From positions 13,348,098-13,412,097 of the forward strand of contig CM065297.1 in NCBI GenBank assembly GCA_032871835.1: DNA of 64,000 bases. The letters are read 5' to 3'. Shown here piece by piece: positions 22,500-33,410 of the stretch (position 1 is its first letter; every line of letters begins with the position of its first letter). Source of the stretch: Dipteronia dyeriana (Eukaryota; Streptophyta; Magnoliopsida; Sapindales; Sapindaceae). A model generated the notes under the pieces. That model saw only the letters and a program-made list of their open reading frames with translations, was not told the DNA's origin and did no database searches. Position numbers and translations under genes: made by a program.

Positions 22500-24345
22500 G
22501 GTCCCGGCCATAGTAGGCCCTCCGCTGATGGTATGTATTATCTGCATTTGTTACATTAGGTCCGCCTGTTCCCTTTTTCTTTTCTCAGAGTGCTCACGAA
22601 TCTCGGCTTGCACTTCTCTTCCAGTTTGAATTTTATCCCTGACTTGCTGTAAGAACTCCACCAGACATCCTCCTCTTATCAAAGCCTCGATCTGATTTTG
22701 TAAGTTGTAGCATTCTGACGTGTTGTGCCCCATGTATTTGTGGAAGTCACAATATTTATAATGATTTCCCTTATCGACAGGGCCTTTCATAGGTGCGGGC
22801 TTCTGTAGCAACCTCTTGTCCCAAATGGCGAGATAGACTGTTTCACGGGATACATTTAAGGGGGTGTAATGATTGTACCTCCTCTCAACTAGAGCTATTG
22901 GGGCCACTATCCTTGGAGGAGGTGAAGCATGTGGAGGAGTTCGTTTTGCTGAATATCTTTCCGACCAGGGTTGAGAAATGGGGAAGCGATACGCCGATTT
23001 ATTGAGAGGTCTGTTCTGGATTTTCTGAGCTTGCTCAGGTTTGTGAGCTTCCTTCTTCTATCGCTTTACGGCTCTCATGTCATCGTGTTCCATTTTGACC
23101 TTGACTTGTTCGTCGACCTCAATTTGCTCTAGAGCCCGATCATAGGCTTCTTGGTAAGTTTCTGGAGGTCTCTTGGCAAAAGTCCAAAAAAGCTTGCCTA
23201 CCCACAAGTTCCTTCTGAAGTTGGTGAGGGTTTCTTTCTCGGTGAAGACCCCCATTTGGATGACTTCCTTATGGAAACGCTCGACATAAGTCGGAGGGTT
23301 TCCTCTCTCTCTTGGATCACATACTGTAGATGGATTGGGTCCTTCATTCGGGGATTAAATCCCTGGAATTGTGAGCAAAAATCAGTTGACAGCTTCATGA
23401 AGGAATCCACACTGCCAGCAGGTAGTTTTCTAAACCAGGTCTTAGCGTAGTCTGTGAGTGTAGTTCGGAACATTCGACATATAGCGGCTCTAGTTGTGTT
23501 CTGGACCTCCATCTGTTGAACGAAGCTCTTCAAGTGGCTCAAGGGATCTTCTGTTTCAGAGAATCTGCCGGTCAGCAGTTTGAATTTTGGCATAATCTCC
23601 GCCTCCCCGATCCTTCTGGTGAAGGGAGCATTCATCTCACTTAGATGATCTTTCTTGTCCTCTTTATACCTTCCTTTCTTCATCAGTTGGACCTCCTTCT
23701 GAAGCTCTGCCAACTAGTCTCTCAGGCGTTTGCTATCGGGTTTCCTTGAGTTGATCTCGGTCTCCTTACTATCGGAAGGGGTCTGCCTGTGGGTTTTGTT
23801 GACTTTCTTCTTCCCTAATTCAGGCTTCCTTCATTGAAGTTGTTGGGTAGAGAAACTCTCCTCGCTCCCGGGAAAGGATATCTGTCACGGACTTGACTTG
23901 CCTGGGTTGGTAGCGTGGCAGCGATTTAGGAATGGGTGGGTATAGGCCCTAACCTATCCTGATCGAGGGTGAGAGTCCCAGACTATTACAAGCTGGCTCC
24001 AGAAGGCTAGGTCCCAGGCCATCAAAGGCGGGTTGCCTAGCCCTGGGCTGCTTGACTCCGCTCTGTTGTAGAGGTTTGCTTACTGGATAGCAATACCCTC
24101 AGTGAGTAGTTGAAGGCTGACGTTTTCCATGAAGGCCGAAGCTTGTTGGTCAAGCTCGACTTGGTTTCCCATAGGGGGATCCAAAGCCTGCACAGTGGCC
24201 TACTGGTCTGGGACCTGGCTATGGAGCCCGGATTTTCTCCCTTTCTTCAGGACTTTTTATGTCGACGCAATAGAAGGTTGTCCTGATGCGTCTAGATGTC
24301 TCTGGGAGGAGCGAAGCCTCTTGATTCCTGTAAAACAATAAGCTT
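22500..24345 (-). pseudogene. Gypsy B gag (degenerate)
   Basis: Gag runs from about 24345 leftward. The N-terminal third (24345-23713) is broken by several stops. Positions 23713-23198 encode the conserved retrotrans-gag region (DPLSHLKSFVQQMEVQNTTR, then TWFRKLPAGSVDSF). A frameshift near 23290 moves to 23255-23058 (FTEKETLTNFRRNLWVGKLF, ETYQEAYDRALEQ). Positions 22907-22551 hold the zinc-binding knuckle YKYCDFHKYMGHNTSECYNL and the GGCLVEFLQQV tail. The layout matches gypsy C gag part for part. Confidence 0.9.
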
Positions 24346-24373
24346 ATGAATATAAAGATGGTGGTGTGGAATT

Positions 24374-24390
24374 TCCCACAAAAGGCGCTA
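24374..24390 (-). other. Primer binding site region of gypsy B
   Basis: On the minus strand TAGCGCCTTTTGTGGGA follows the LTR end after five bases. Gypsy C has TGGCGCCGTCTGTGGGA at the same place, so B is mutated at three positions. Confidence 0.75.
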
Positions 24391-24395
24391 GAAAG

Positions 24396-25531
24396 TGTTA
24401 ACAGAAAATTCGCTAAGGGTGAGGAATTATAGTTAACACTCTCGAGACCTCTACCACGGAGGTGGTGGCCGGGGTCGGTACCTTTGATACCTAACCTGCT
24501 TAGATAGGAATGAAGATTTGTATAATAATGGCAAACGGGAACTTTTATTATTGATCACTTTGATACACAAAATTCTTTATCATACACTATCTGGGACGTA
24601 GGAAGGTGGTCGCTTTATATTTGTCGAATGGTGGAAACAACGACGGCCGTGTTCTGATTACAGAATTTAGGCCTTCCTCTTCTCTTTGTCTATATGTAGT
24701 CTTTCTCACTTTTTCTCTATTACCATGCTTGGCCCTATTTATATTTGGTCCAAGTAGGTTTTAATTTCACAAATATCCTGCCACGATCCCATGAATCCGT
24801 TCCCTCTTTATCGGGCGGGATTCGTCATTTGAATTTGAATTGTTACCGGATTCGATGATATCGTTGACAGTGATAAGTTTGTTTCCTTTTTGGAATCAAA
24901 CTCTTGACTTATGCGTACGTGGAATTAATTTTGTTTGTTACGTAGATTTGATCCTATGTGTACTTACGACACTTTCTCCATGGAGGTCGCCGAACTAACT
25001 AGTCATTGTCTTATAGAGTGAGGTAGATCCATGATTTGGCTCTATTCAGAGAAGCTTGGGATAGACTCATGGGCACTTACTAGAGGTAGTGTAGACTAGG
25101 CGAGATTCTTCTTTCATGCCCAACGAGAACGGTGGGCTTCTATCTTAGGCTACCAATCAAACCTGACTTCGGGAAGTGCCCACGAATGGAAGGAGCTTAC
25201 TTTTGTTCACGTCGGGCTTCACTTCAAGTGCTTCTTGAGTTCAACGATCTTTTCTTTCATTTTCAGGGTGGTTTTGGAACCCGATCTCAGAAGCCGAGAT
25301 TTCTGGATAGGTGGCCTCGAGAAGCCCAGATTTCCATGTTCGCGCTTATGCTCGACCTGGTCATGCCCAGCTTCATCCCTGATAGCTCCAAAGCCTGGCG
25401 AACCATCCCTACTCTGGTGGGGTAGCTTTATGGTCTGCCCGGGGTCTCATGAAAGTCAAATTTGGGTTTTGATTCGGGCTAAGAGAGTGGAAAATTTCTC
25501 TTTGACCCCTAGCCATATTTTACTATTAACA
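24396..25531 (-). repeat. 5' LTR of gypsy B
   Basis: It is 1136 bp, from TGTTAACAGAAAATTCG to TACTATTAACA, matching the LTR at 13519-14672. The promoter of the element would act on the minus strand from here. ATACG follows at 25532. Confidence 0.95.
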
Positions 25532-25536
25532 ATACG

Positions 25537-25598
25537 CTAACCCTAATTTTTGGATTTTCAATTTTTCTACGCTTCCGCTGCCTGGGTTTTTTCCTACA
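25537..25598 (+). repeat. End of the copia F LTR
   Basis: Sequence between the right duplication of gypsy B and the resumption of gypsy A's LTR. It ends TTCCTACA, giving the CA expected of the copia F LTR. It has no other match in the window because the LTR of copia G runs off the edge. Confidence 0.75.
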
Positions 25599-25723
25599 TT
25601 ATTTCCTTATAAATACGTAGTCTTTTCGAAGTAGAGTTGTTGCCTGATTTGGAACCCATTTCCTGTTTGGTATTTCATTCTTCTCGATTTTTTTTTGATA
25701 TGGATGTCTTACGTATTGGAGCA
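25599..25723 (-). repeat. 3' LTR of gypsy A, second piece
   Basis: Positions 25599-25723 match 49877-50001 closely (CTTATAAATACGTAGTC, GATTTGGAACCC, TTTCCTGTTTGGTATTT, GTATTGGAGCAT). The match ends abruptly at about 25723. The remaining roughly 270 bp of the LTR and the polypurine tract of A are not found. Confidence 0.85.
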
Positions 25724-26974
25724 TGACTGTTGTCTTGTGTATTGCAGAATTTTTCTCTCAACATTTTGATTTTGATTTTTGTGATAACTTCTTCATTTCT
25801 ACTCCGAATCACTTGATTCAAAAACCGATTTCGAGTGTCATGAAGAGTCCTATAAACCCCAAGCATTTCCAGAACCAAAGGATGTCTTCATGTTTCGTTG
25901 TGATCTGATCTTCAGTTCGTGATTGCATCCTTGTTGGTAAAATCATCTGCTTCTTAGTTTTCTTCTTAGATCTTCTTATTGATTGATGTTATTTGATTAA
26001 GAAGCATGACTAGGATGATTTTGATATCATTTTATGGTTTGTTGATTTGATTTTCAAGTTTAGCTAGATTTGTGATATATTGAATGATTTGTGCTAAACT
26101 TGATAAACATGAAATTGTTTCTAGAAATCTTTTGTTCTTATGCTTGATTGACTATTTCTAGATTTAATTTCAATTTCTAAGAACTAGATCTACATCAATT
26201 GGTATATTCATTTCATTGATTTGGTTCTTAGTTGATAACATGCTTAAGTTGTCTAGATGCATTTGTGATTGATCTTTGAAAGCATAATCTAGTCATCTAG
26301 TTGCATGTCCATAGAATTTGTTGATCATCATTTTCTATGTTGAGTGCTTGTTTGCGATTTGCATTCATGATCACTTAGATGCCTTGTGAAGAGGTAGAAA
26401 GTCTCTTATCTTAGAGTGATTCTTTGATTTGAGAATTTGTAAGTCTTAGCTAGAGTCGGGAGGACTTGGATAGCTAAGCAAGTGGAAGTCTCAACAAGAG
26501 GTGTGAAACCTCGGATTGTTGAGCAAGGAAGTCTTGGCAAGAGGTGTGAAGCCTCGGATTGTCAATCAGGAAAGTCTTGACTAGAGGTGTGAAGCCTTGG
26601 ATAGTCATGTAAGAAGCCTTGCCTAGGGTCGGGAGGATCCGGATAGGTGAGCAAGAAATCTTCCTAGAGACAGGGGGTCTTGGATAGGAAGTCGGCTTAA
26701 TAGATCACTAGGTTCAAGATAGAGTGAGAGTGAAAGCTTGTAGAGAATGTGTGATTTCTTGAGTGTGTAACTTTATTTGAAATAGTGGATTTGCTTTTGC
26801 CGATGGTTGTGGAATCAACCCGTGGATGTTTTCTCTTTGGAGGTTTTACCACGTATATATCGTGTGTCTTTGTTTGCAATTTTCATTAAGCATTTAGAAT
26901 TGCATTGTTTTAAAAAGAAGATAAAAATTGGAGCATATACCTATTCACCCCCCCTCTAGGTATATTTTACTACA
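25724..26974 (+). repeat. Copia LTR K (SIRE/Maximus-like end)
   Basis: The right end has the TATTCACCCCCCCTCTAGGTATAT motif and an upstream GGTTTTACCACGTATAT block. That tail is typical of LTRs of SIRE/Maximus-type copia elements (from memory) and is also seen in LTR J. Positions 26450-26700 contain imperfect repeats with AGGTGTGAAGCCT. No internal region, PBS or duplication is seen, and the left boundary (a TG at 25724 or 25728) is uncertain. The piece is probably one LTR of an element truncated by a deletion that also removed parts of A and C. Confidence 0.6.
26450..26700 (+). repeat. Imperfect tandem repeat within LTR K
   Basis: Units of about 50-60 bp contain AAGTCTTG, then a GAGGTGTGAAGCCT-like or GTCGGGAGGA core, then GGATTGTCA- or GGATAG-like ends. 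At least four units are visible with many differences. Confidence 0.65.
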
Positions 26975-26991
26975 AAGATGAAGGGAATTTC

Positions 26992-27066
26992 AGCCACCAC
27001 TTTCATGGTAGTGGTCTAGAGGGTGTTAATAGAAATTTTTCATCCCGAGCAAATTTCCCGTTAACA
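26992..27066 (+). repeat. Remnant of the 5' LTR of gypsy C
   Basis: GCCACCACTTTCATGGTAGTGG to GTTAACA matches the last 75 bp of the LTR at 38556-39644. About 1 kb of LTR is missing on the left. A filler of about 17 bp separates it from LTR K. Confidence 0.85.
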
Positions 27067-27071
27067 CTTTC

Positions 27072-27088
27072 TGGCGCCGTCTGTGGGA
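27072..27088 (+). other. Primer binding site of gypsy C
   Basis: TGGCGCCGTCTGTGGGA begins five bases after the LTR end. Its first nine bases fit the 3' end of plant tRNA-Asp (PBS TGGCGCCGT...), and the rest is a weaker fit. The string is common in Tat/Grande-type elements. Confidence 0.8.
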
Positions 27089-27140
27089 AACTCTCACACC
27101 ACCATCTTTGTGTCCAAAAGTTTGTTATTTTATAGAAGTC

Positions 27141-29154
27141 ATGAGGCTCCTCTCATCACAAGGACAGCCGGGCACGTCGGGACAATCTTCTGTTGCGTCA
27201 ACACGAAAGGTCCAGAAGAAAGGGAGTAAATCCGGGCTTTATAGCCAGGTTCCAGCTCAGCCAGCCACCGTGCGAGCTCTGGATCCCCCTCTAGGAAATC
27301 AGGTCGAGCTTAACAAACAAGCGGTGGCCTTCGTAGAAAGCGTCCGCCTTCAACTGCTCGCTGAGGGCATTACCATTCAGCAAGCAGACCTTTGCAATCA
27401 GGCGGAGTCAAAGAGGCATGGGGCTAGACAGCCCGCCTTTGATCGCCTGGGACCAACTTCTCGGAAACCAGCTCGTAATAGAACGGGACTCCCAACCTCG
27501 ATCCGGGATAGGTCAGGGCCCATGCCCCCTGTTCCCGAAACATTGCCACCCTACCGACCAAGGCAAGTCAAATCCGCAGCGGACATTCTTCCCTGGGAGC
27601 GGGGAGAGTTTCTCCACCCAACGACTTCAAGGAGAAGCCCAGGGTAGAGAAGAAGAAAGTCAGTAAAGCCCCTAAGCGGACCCCCTCCGAAGAAGGAACT
27701 GGGTGGAGGTCGCCAGTTCATCAGAAGGATCCAATGGTGAGGAAACCGAGATCAAGTCAAAGAAATCCGAAAGCAAGCGTCTAAGAGACCAGTTGGCAGA
27801 GCTTCAGAAAGAGGTCCAATTGATGAAGAAGGGAAAGTACAAAGAGGACAAGAAGGATCCTCTAAGTGAAATGAATGCTCCCTTCACCAGAAGGGTCCGG
27901 GAGGTAGAGCTCCCACCTAAGTTCAAAATGCCAACTGACAAATTCTCCGGGACTGAAGATCCTCTGAGCCACTTAGAGAACTTCGTTCAACAGATGGAGG
28001 TCCAGAACACAACCAGGGCCGCTATGTGTCGAATGTTCCCTACTACACTCACGGATTACGTTAAAACCTGGTTTAGGAAACTACCTGCCGGTAGCGTGGA
28101 TTCCTTCACCAAGTTATAAACTGATTTCTACTCACAATTCCAGGGAGTTAATCCCCAATTGAAGGACTCGATCCATCTACAGTACATGATCCAGGAGAGA
28201 GGGGAAACCCTCATGGATTATGTCGAGCGTTTCCATAAGGAAGTCATCCAGATGAGGGTCTTTACCGAGAAAGAAACCCTCGCTAACTTCAGAAGGAACC
28301 TGTGGGCGGGAAAGCTTTTTCGGTGTTTCGCTAAGAGACCTCCAGAAACTTACCAAAAAGCCTATGATCGAGCTCTGGAGTAGATTGAGATCGATGAACA
28401 GCTTAAGGTCAAGATGGAACACGACGACATGAGAGCCGTAAAACGACATAAGAAGGAAGCTCCTAGACCCGAGCAAGCTCAGAAAAGCAAGAACAAACCC
28501 CCTAATAAATCAACATACTATTTCCCCCTTCCTCAACCCAGATCTGAAAGGTATTTAGATAAAAGAATTCCTCCTCAAGCTTCACCAACTCCCAGGACAG
28601 TGGCCCCTATAGCTCGCGATGAAAGGGGGTACGACCATTACACTCCCTTAAATGCATCCCGTGAGACAGCCTACCTCGCCATTCGGGATAAGGGTTTGTT
28701 ACAGAAGCCCACTCCCATGAAAGCCCCGGTCGATAAGAGAAATCGCTATAAATATTGTTACTTTCATGAGGACGTGGGACATAACACTTCAGAATGCTAC
28801 AACCTGCGGAACCAGATCAAAGCTTTGATAAGAGGAGGATGCCTGGTGGAATTCCTACAACAAGTCGAGGAAAACATTCAGACTGGAAGAGAGGTACAAA
28901 CTGAGATTCGAGAACAAGCCGAGAAAAGAAAAGGGGAACAAGCAGACCTGATGCAACAGATTCAAATAATACACTCCATCAGTGGGGGGCCTACTCTGGC
29001 CGGTACCTCCAACATTTCCAGGAAAAACCATGAGAGAAAAGTCCTTTGTACGGATGAAGGGCGAGATATCTTTAAGGTCGACCAGAGACCGACCAACCCT
29101 TCCCAGCTGTCACAAATCATTTTCACCGAAACAGATGTCTACAACACCGTATAG
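27141..29154 (+). pseudogene. Gypsy C gag
   Basis: The likely start is ATG at 27141 (MRLLSSQGQPGTSG), about 50 bases after the PBS. The N-terminal region (to 27647) is Pro/Gln-rich. A frameshift near 27650-27700 is followed by one long frame with stops at 28117 and 28381. It holds the conserved gag region (DPLSHLENFVQQMEVQNTTR, TWFRKLPAGSVDSF, METLMDYVERFHKEV-like), then ETYQKAYDRALE. The zinc-binding knuckle YKYCYFHEDVGHNTSECYNL lies at about 28745-28804, and the GGCLVEFLQQV tail follows. Gag would package element RNA in cytoplasmic particles. With three lesions it is a pseudogene, though less damaged than the B copy. Confidence 0.9.
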
Positions 29155-29640
29155 CCTCATGATGTCCCCATAGTGATCACAGTACAGATTGTAAACTACA
29201 TGGTTCACCGTGTGCTCATCGACACAGGTAGCAACTTTGACGTCCTATTTAAAGATACCTTGGAAAAGCTAAACTTGAAAAGTGGTGTTAGAATAGCTAC
29301 ACTACACCATTATATGGGTTCACTGGGGATTCAGTCACACCCATGGGATCAAAAATCCTGCCTGTAATCATTGGAGCCACACATCTACAGCAGAATATCA
29401 TGATCGTCTTCATGGTGGTAGATACCCCATCGGCCTACAATGCAATATTAGGGAGGCCATTTCTGTTATCCTTGAAAGGGGTCATTTCTATTTACCACAA
29501 TGTCTTCAAGTTCCCAGTAGGAGACAAGGAGGGGGAAGTTCGGGGTGATCAACAAGTAGCCAGGAGATGGTATCGGCCAACCCAGTCGCCTTAGCAAAAC
29601 AACTCGTTCAGGTGACAACGATCCAAGGTAGGGCAACCCC
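29155..29640 (+). pseudogene. Gypsy C aspartic protease
   Basis: Positions 29173-29367 carry HRVLIDTGSNFDVLFKDTLE, with catalytic DTG intact and Ser-Ser changed to Ser-Asn. A frameshift at about 29345 leads to 29343-29594, which carries VVDTPSAYNAILGRPFLLSL, the second conserved motif. A stop separates the domain from gag at 29152 and another frameshift precedes RT. It is the same fold and position as the B protease. Confidence 0.88.
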
Positions 29641-30700
29641 CACACTAAGCCTCAGAGATGTAGGGTCCACCGATCACCTTGAAGACAGCCTCATAATTCC
29701 CAACATATAGAAACAAAGAAGGGAATGGGTCAGCGGCCATCCAGTGGATAAGTTAGAAGAGATTTCTGTCTGAATAAGCGATCTCGCAAAGGTCGTCAAA
29801 ATCGAAGCCACCCTTGAGCCGGGAATGAAACAGGGCTTGATCAGGCTCCCCACGGAGTTCAATGAAATTTTTGCTTGGAGTCATGCTGAGATGCCGGGGA
29901 TCCCGATGACATTAGCTGCTCATCGATTGACAGTGGATCCGACCTTTAAGCCCATTAAACAAAAGAGTCACCACTTCAACACCGAAATAAATGTTGCGAT
30001 TCAGGAAGAGGTGGACGAACTATCCTGGGCGGGCTTCTTTCGAGAAGCATGTTATCCCGAGTGGATTGCTAATGTGGTCATGGTTACAAAGGCAAATGGA
30101 AAGCGGCGCATATGTGTAGATTACACCGACCTCAATCGAGCATGCCCGAAGGACAGCTTTTCTCTACCAAAAATTGATCAGCTAGTCGATTCTACCTCCG
30201 GAAACAAGCTTTTGAGCTTCATGGATGCATTTTCTGGGTACAATCAGATTATGATGCACCCCGCAGACCAGGAAAAGACCAGTTTCATCACAGCGCAAGG
30301 CTTGTACTGCTACAAGGTGATGCCTTTCGGGCTCAAAAACGCTGGAGCTACTTACCAGCGGTTAGTAAATCGGTTGTTTAAGCCCAAAATTGGAAGGTCA
30401 ATGGAGGTGTACGTTGACGACATGATCACCAAATCTTCAACCTTAGAAGGCCACCCGGATGACCTCAAGGTTGAACCCTTCCAAATGCGCCTTTGGGGTA
30501 ACTGCGGGGAAGTTTTTGGGCTTTATTGTTTGTGAGAGAGGCATAAAGGCTAACCCAGAAAAGATCATGGCTATCCTGAACCTAGAATCCCCCACATCTC
30601 TTAAACAGGTTCAAATCTTGACCTGGGAGGTAGCAATGCTCAATAGGTTCATCTCTCGGTCTACCGATAAGTGTCTACCATTCTTCAAAGCTATCAAGTA
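29641..30700 (+). pseudogene. Gypsy C reverse transcriptase (catalytic motif intact)
   Basis: The open stretch 29825-30535 holds most of RT: DEIFAWSH-type entry (here NEIFAWSHAEMPGI), PIKQKSHHFNTE, VDYTDLNRACPKDSF, FMDAFSGYNQIMMHPADQEK, PFGLKNAGATYQRLVN and the active site YVDDMITKS. All three catalytic aspartates are present. A frameshift near 30465 moves the thumb ([25 protein letters not shown]) to the next frame. It is the best preserved gypsy RT of the window. Confidence 0.92.
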
Positions 30701-31530
30701 GGGAAGAAACATGAAATGGGATCAGGAGAGCGAACAAGCTTTTCAAGCTTTGAAAAAACATCTATCAAGCCCTGCACTGCTGGTCAAGCCAAATCCTGGG
30801 GAAGAGCTCTAAATATACTTGGCCGTTTCAGAAACCGCTGTGAGCGGGGCATTGGTCAAAGAATGTGGGGATAGGGTCCATCGACCTATTTACTATGTGA
30901 GTCACGCTCTAACCAAGCCCGAAAAGAACTATACTCTATTGGAGAAGCTCGCTTATGCCTTGGTGACCTCGGTAAGGAAACTTCATCCCTACTTCCATGC
31001 TCATTCAATAACAGTGGTGGCGGACTAACCCCTCCGTCAATTCTTACAATGGCCGGATGTTTCTGGAAGGCTGGTTCTATGGGCCCTAGAGCTTACCCAG
31101 TTTGATTCAAAGTATAAGTTTAGGACCGCGATAAAAGCTCAGGCGCTAGCAGACTTTGTAACAGAGCTCTCAATACCTTCAGGCCAGGCAACCCCCACGG
31201 TAACATATTTAACCCTCGAGAGGATTCCAGAATCTGATAACTGGTCGAAAGGCTGCGTGTCGTGGTCCCTCTACACTGATGGAGCTTCCGGGAAAGCTGG
31301 GGGAGGAGCGGGCATAGTCCTCATCGACCCAGAAGGAACTAAGTGCTGCCACTGTTTCAGGTTTGAATTTAAAGTTACGAACAATGAGACAGAGTACGAA
31401 GCTCTTCTAGCTAGAATAAAGGTAGCCAAAAGGGAATAATATGATCGCTTACTTGAAATTGGTTCAACAACTCAAGAGCATGTTTAGGGGATTCAGAATC
31501 GAGCAGATACCTCGACAACTGAATCATCGA
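30701..31530 (+). pseudogene. Gypsy C dual RNase H, second domain deleted
   Basis: The first RNase H (30819-31028) has LAVSETAVSGALVKECGD-like sequence and YYVSHALTKPEKNYTLLEKL, ending at a stop at 31026. The second, Tat-specific RNase H starts at about 31257 with SWSLYTDGASGKAGGGAGIV (catalytic Asp) and FKVTNNETEYEALLARI (catalytic Glu). At 31430 it breaks after IKVAKRE with two stops and resumes at MIAYLKLVQQLK. Compared with gypsy B about 35 residues are missing, including the VRSDS block with the next catalytic Asp. Confidence 0.88.
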
Positions 31531-32850
31531 GCTGACGTCCTTGCCAAGATAGCTGCATATGGTGGCCTAACCTTACCTCATAGAGCCCTTCTTCAAGTGA
31601 TCCCCCTACCTAGCATTATGACAGGTGAGGAAGCTTATACCTTGGACCGACACCCATACTGGATGAATCCAATAGTGGAGTATCTACAGGATGGGAAACT
31701 CCCCAGGGAGCCCGACCAAGCTAGGAGAATCAAAAGGCTCTCGGTCTGGTATTGTCTGGTGGATAGGCATTTATATCGAAAGGGAAAATCCCTTCCCCTG
31801 CTCCAATGTCTACACCCTGAAGATGCCAAGTTGGCTTTGAGAGAGGTTCGTTCTGGGGAATGCGTGAACCTTATTGGTGGGGAGGCTTTGGCATATCATG
31901 TTCTTCACATGAGGTATTATTGGCTGACCATCCATCAAGATACGAAGAACTTGGTGCAAACCTATGAGGCATGTCAAAAGACCGCAAACTTGAGTCACCT
32001 CCCTTCGAAGCTGTTGTTGTCCCTTAGCTCACCATACCCTTTTTCTATGTGGGGAATCGACTTGATTAGACCGCTTCCTATAGTTCCAGGCCAATCCAAT
32101 CATGCTATCGTAGCAATTGACTATTTCACAAGATGGGTCGAAGTCGGACCACTTTCCCAGATATCAGAAGAAAACACAACAAGGTTCATCAAGACTAATG
32201 TAGTTTGTAGGTTCGGAACCCCTCTTGCCATTATTGTTGACTCAAAGATTTTTATGAAGGCTTGGGAATCGACCTTCGGTTTGCTTCGGTAGCCCACCCT
32301 CAGACAAACGGTCTGGTGGAATCCACAAACAAAACCATTAAGAAGTTGTTGAAGAAAAAACTACAACAGAAGAAAGGCAGATGGGCGGAGGAGTTTCTCG
32401 AGGTCTTTTAGGCTTACCGCACAACAAGGAGAACAACTACCAGCAAAACACCCTACTCGCTAGCCTTCAGGGTTGAAGCAGTTCTACCTATCGAGCACAA
32501 ACTGACCTCCTTTAGGGTCCATTATTTCGAACCATGGAGCAATAAAAGTAAGCTCCGAGGTAGCTTGGACCTCCTAGAAGAGAAACAAGATCGAATAGCC
32601 GAGAAGGTAGCGATCTACCAAAACAGAATTGCCAGGTACTTCAACAGGAGGGTTAAAGCCCAAAACTTCAAAGAAGGGGACCTAGTTCTCAGGAAAGTAA
32701 TGTTGAATACCAGGAAGAAGTCAGACAGGAAGGACCATACCTAATAAAAATGGTGATCCATAATGGGGCATACAAGCTCGAGGATATGAATAGCCGACTC
32801 ATCGATCATACTTGGAAAGCAGATCACTTAAGAAATTCTACCATTGAATA
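31531..32850 (+). pseudogene. Gypsy C integrase (degenerate)
   Basis: The frame 31441-32292 runs through the N-terminal region (YTLDRHPYWMNPIV, SVWYCLVDRHLYRKG). It continues through a zinc-binding region (HVLHMRYYWLTIHQD, then CQKT) and the first catalytic Asp in AIVAIDYFTRWVEV. The second Asp block, normally like DNGRQF, reads VDSKIFM and is followed by a frameshift and deletion near 32260-32292. The third catalytic residue is present in AHPQTNGLVESTNK at about 32298. A stop interrupts FLEVF-AYRT at 32409. The C-terminal segment reaches NSTIE at about 32848, with no chromodomain seen. Confidence 0.88.
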
Positions 32851-33009
32851 GGGGACTCATAAGCAGGCGGCCTCCGCCTAGTTTCTTTTTATTCCCGACA
32901 ATAATGGACTCCATCCTTCGTATCAATAAAGCTTGCTTTTCTTGTTTTCTCCATCTTCAATTATGTCCTACAATGACTTGGGTCTACATGGAAAATTCGA
33001 CGTCAACAC

Positions 33010-33410
33010 CTTAAGACCAGGGGTAAGCCGGGGAAGCCCCCCACCACTCCTGAAGCCTCGATCGAGCACTACCCCCCGCCAAGAAGGGTCTGAGTGTAAG
33101 AGCATAGTTGTCATCCATATCTCAAGACCAGGAAATAGCTAGATAGCCCTCCTGATGCCTTGGTCGAGCTACCACCCCCAAGAAGGGTCTGAATGTAAGA
33201 GCATAGTTGCCGTCTAGATCTCAAGACCAGTAAATAGCTAGATAGCTCTCTTGATGCCATGGTTGGGCTACCACCTCCAAAAAGGATATGAGTGTAAGAG
33301 CATAGTTGCCATGTAGATCTCAAGACCAGGAAATAGCATTATAGCCTTCTTGATTCCTTGGTCAGGCTACCACACCTTAGAAGGACTCGAGTTTAAGAGC
33401 GTGGAAGCCC
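33010..33410. repeat. Tandem repeat array in gypsy C
   Basis: Blocks with AGGAAATAGCTAGATAGCC recur near 33130, 33230 and 33330, about 99-100 bp apart, with a partial unit before. They are the reverse complement of the array in gypsy B, as expected for the opposite element orientation. C has three to four units and B about seven. Confidence 0.85.

Larger units (their letters stand above)
13519..25531 (-). mobile_element. Gypsy B (Tat-type), complete but degenerate
   Basis: It has LTRs at 13519-14672 and 24396-25531, identical 5-bp duplications (ATACG), a PBS on the minus strand at 24374-24390 and a polypurine tract at 14673-14690. Gag, protease, RT, RNase H and integrase run leftward from 24345 to about 18930. 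A plus-strand antisense gene occupies 15060-17545, with a 99-bp tandem repeat array between it and pol. It belongs to the same family as gypsy C. The LTRs are similar but not identical, so the insertion is not recent. Confidence 0.95.
10150..25598 (+). mobile_element. Copia F, 5'-truncated, host of gypsy B
   Basis: F consists of the RT-RNase H end (10150-11071), a short 3' spacer and one LTR (11146-13518 plus 25537-25598). Gypsy B splits that LTR. Downstream of B the text CGCTAACCCTAATTTTTGG continues to TTCCTACA at 25598, after which the LTR of gypsy A resumes. The left junction lies inside A's LTR with short T/C homology and loss of about 45 bp of A, which points to deletion after insertion. 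Confidence 0.82.

Noticed and set aside
26450..26700. CRISPR-like spacing of AGGTGTGAAGCCT words
   Set aside because: Units are imperfect, spacers are related to one another and the block lies in a plant LTR.
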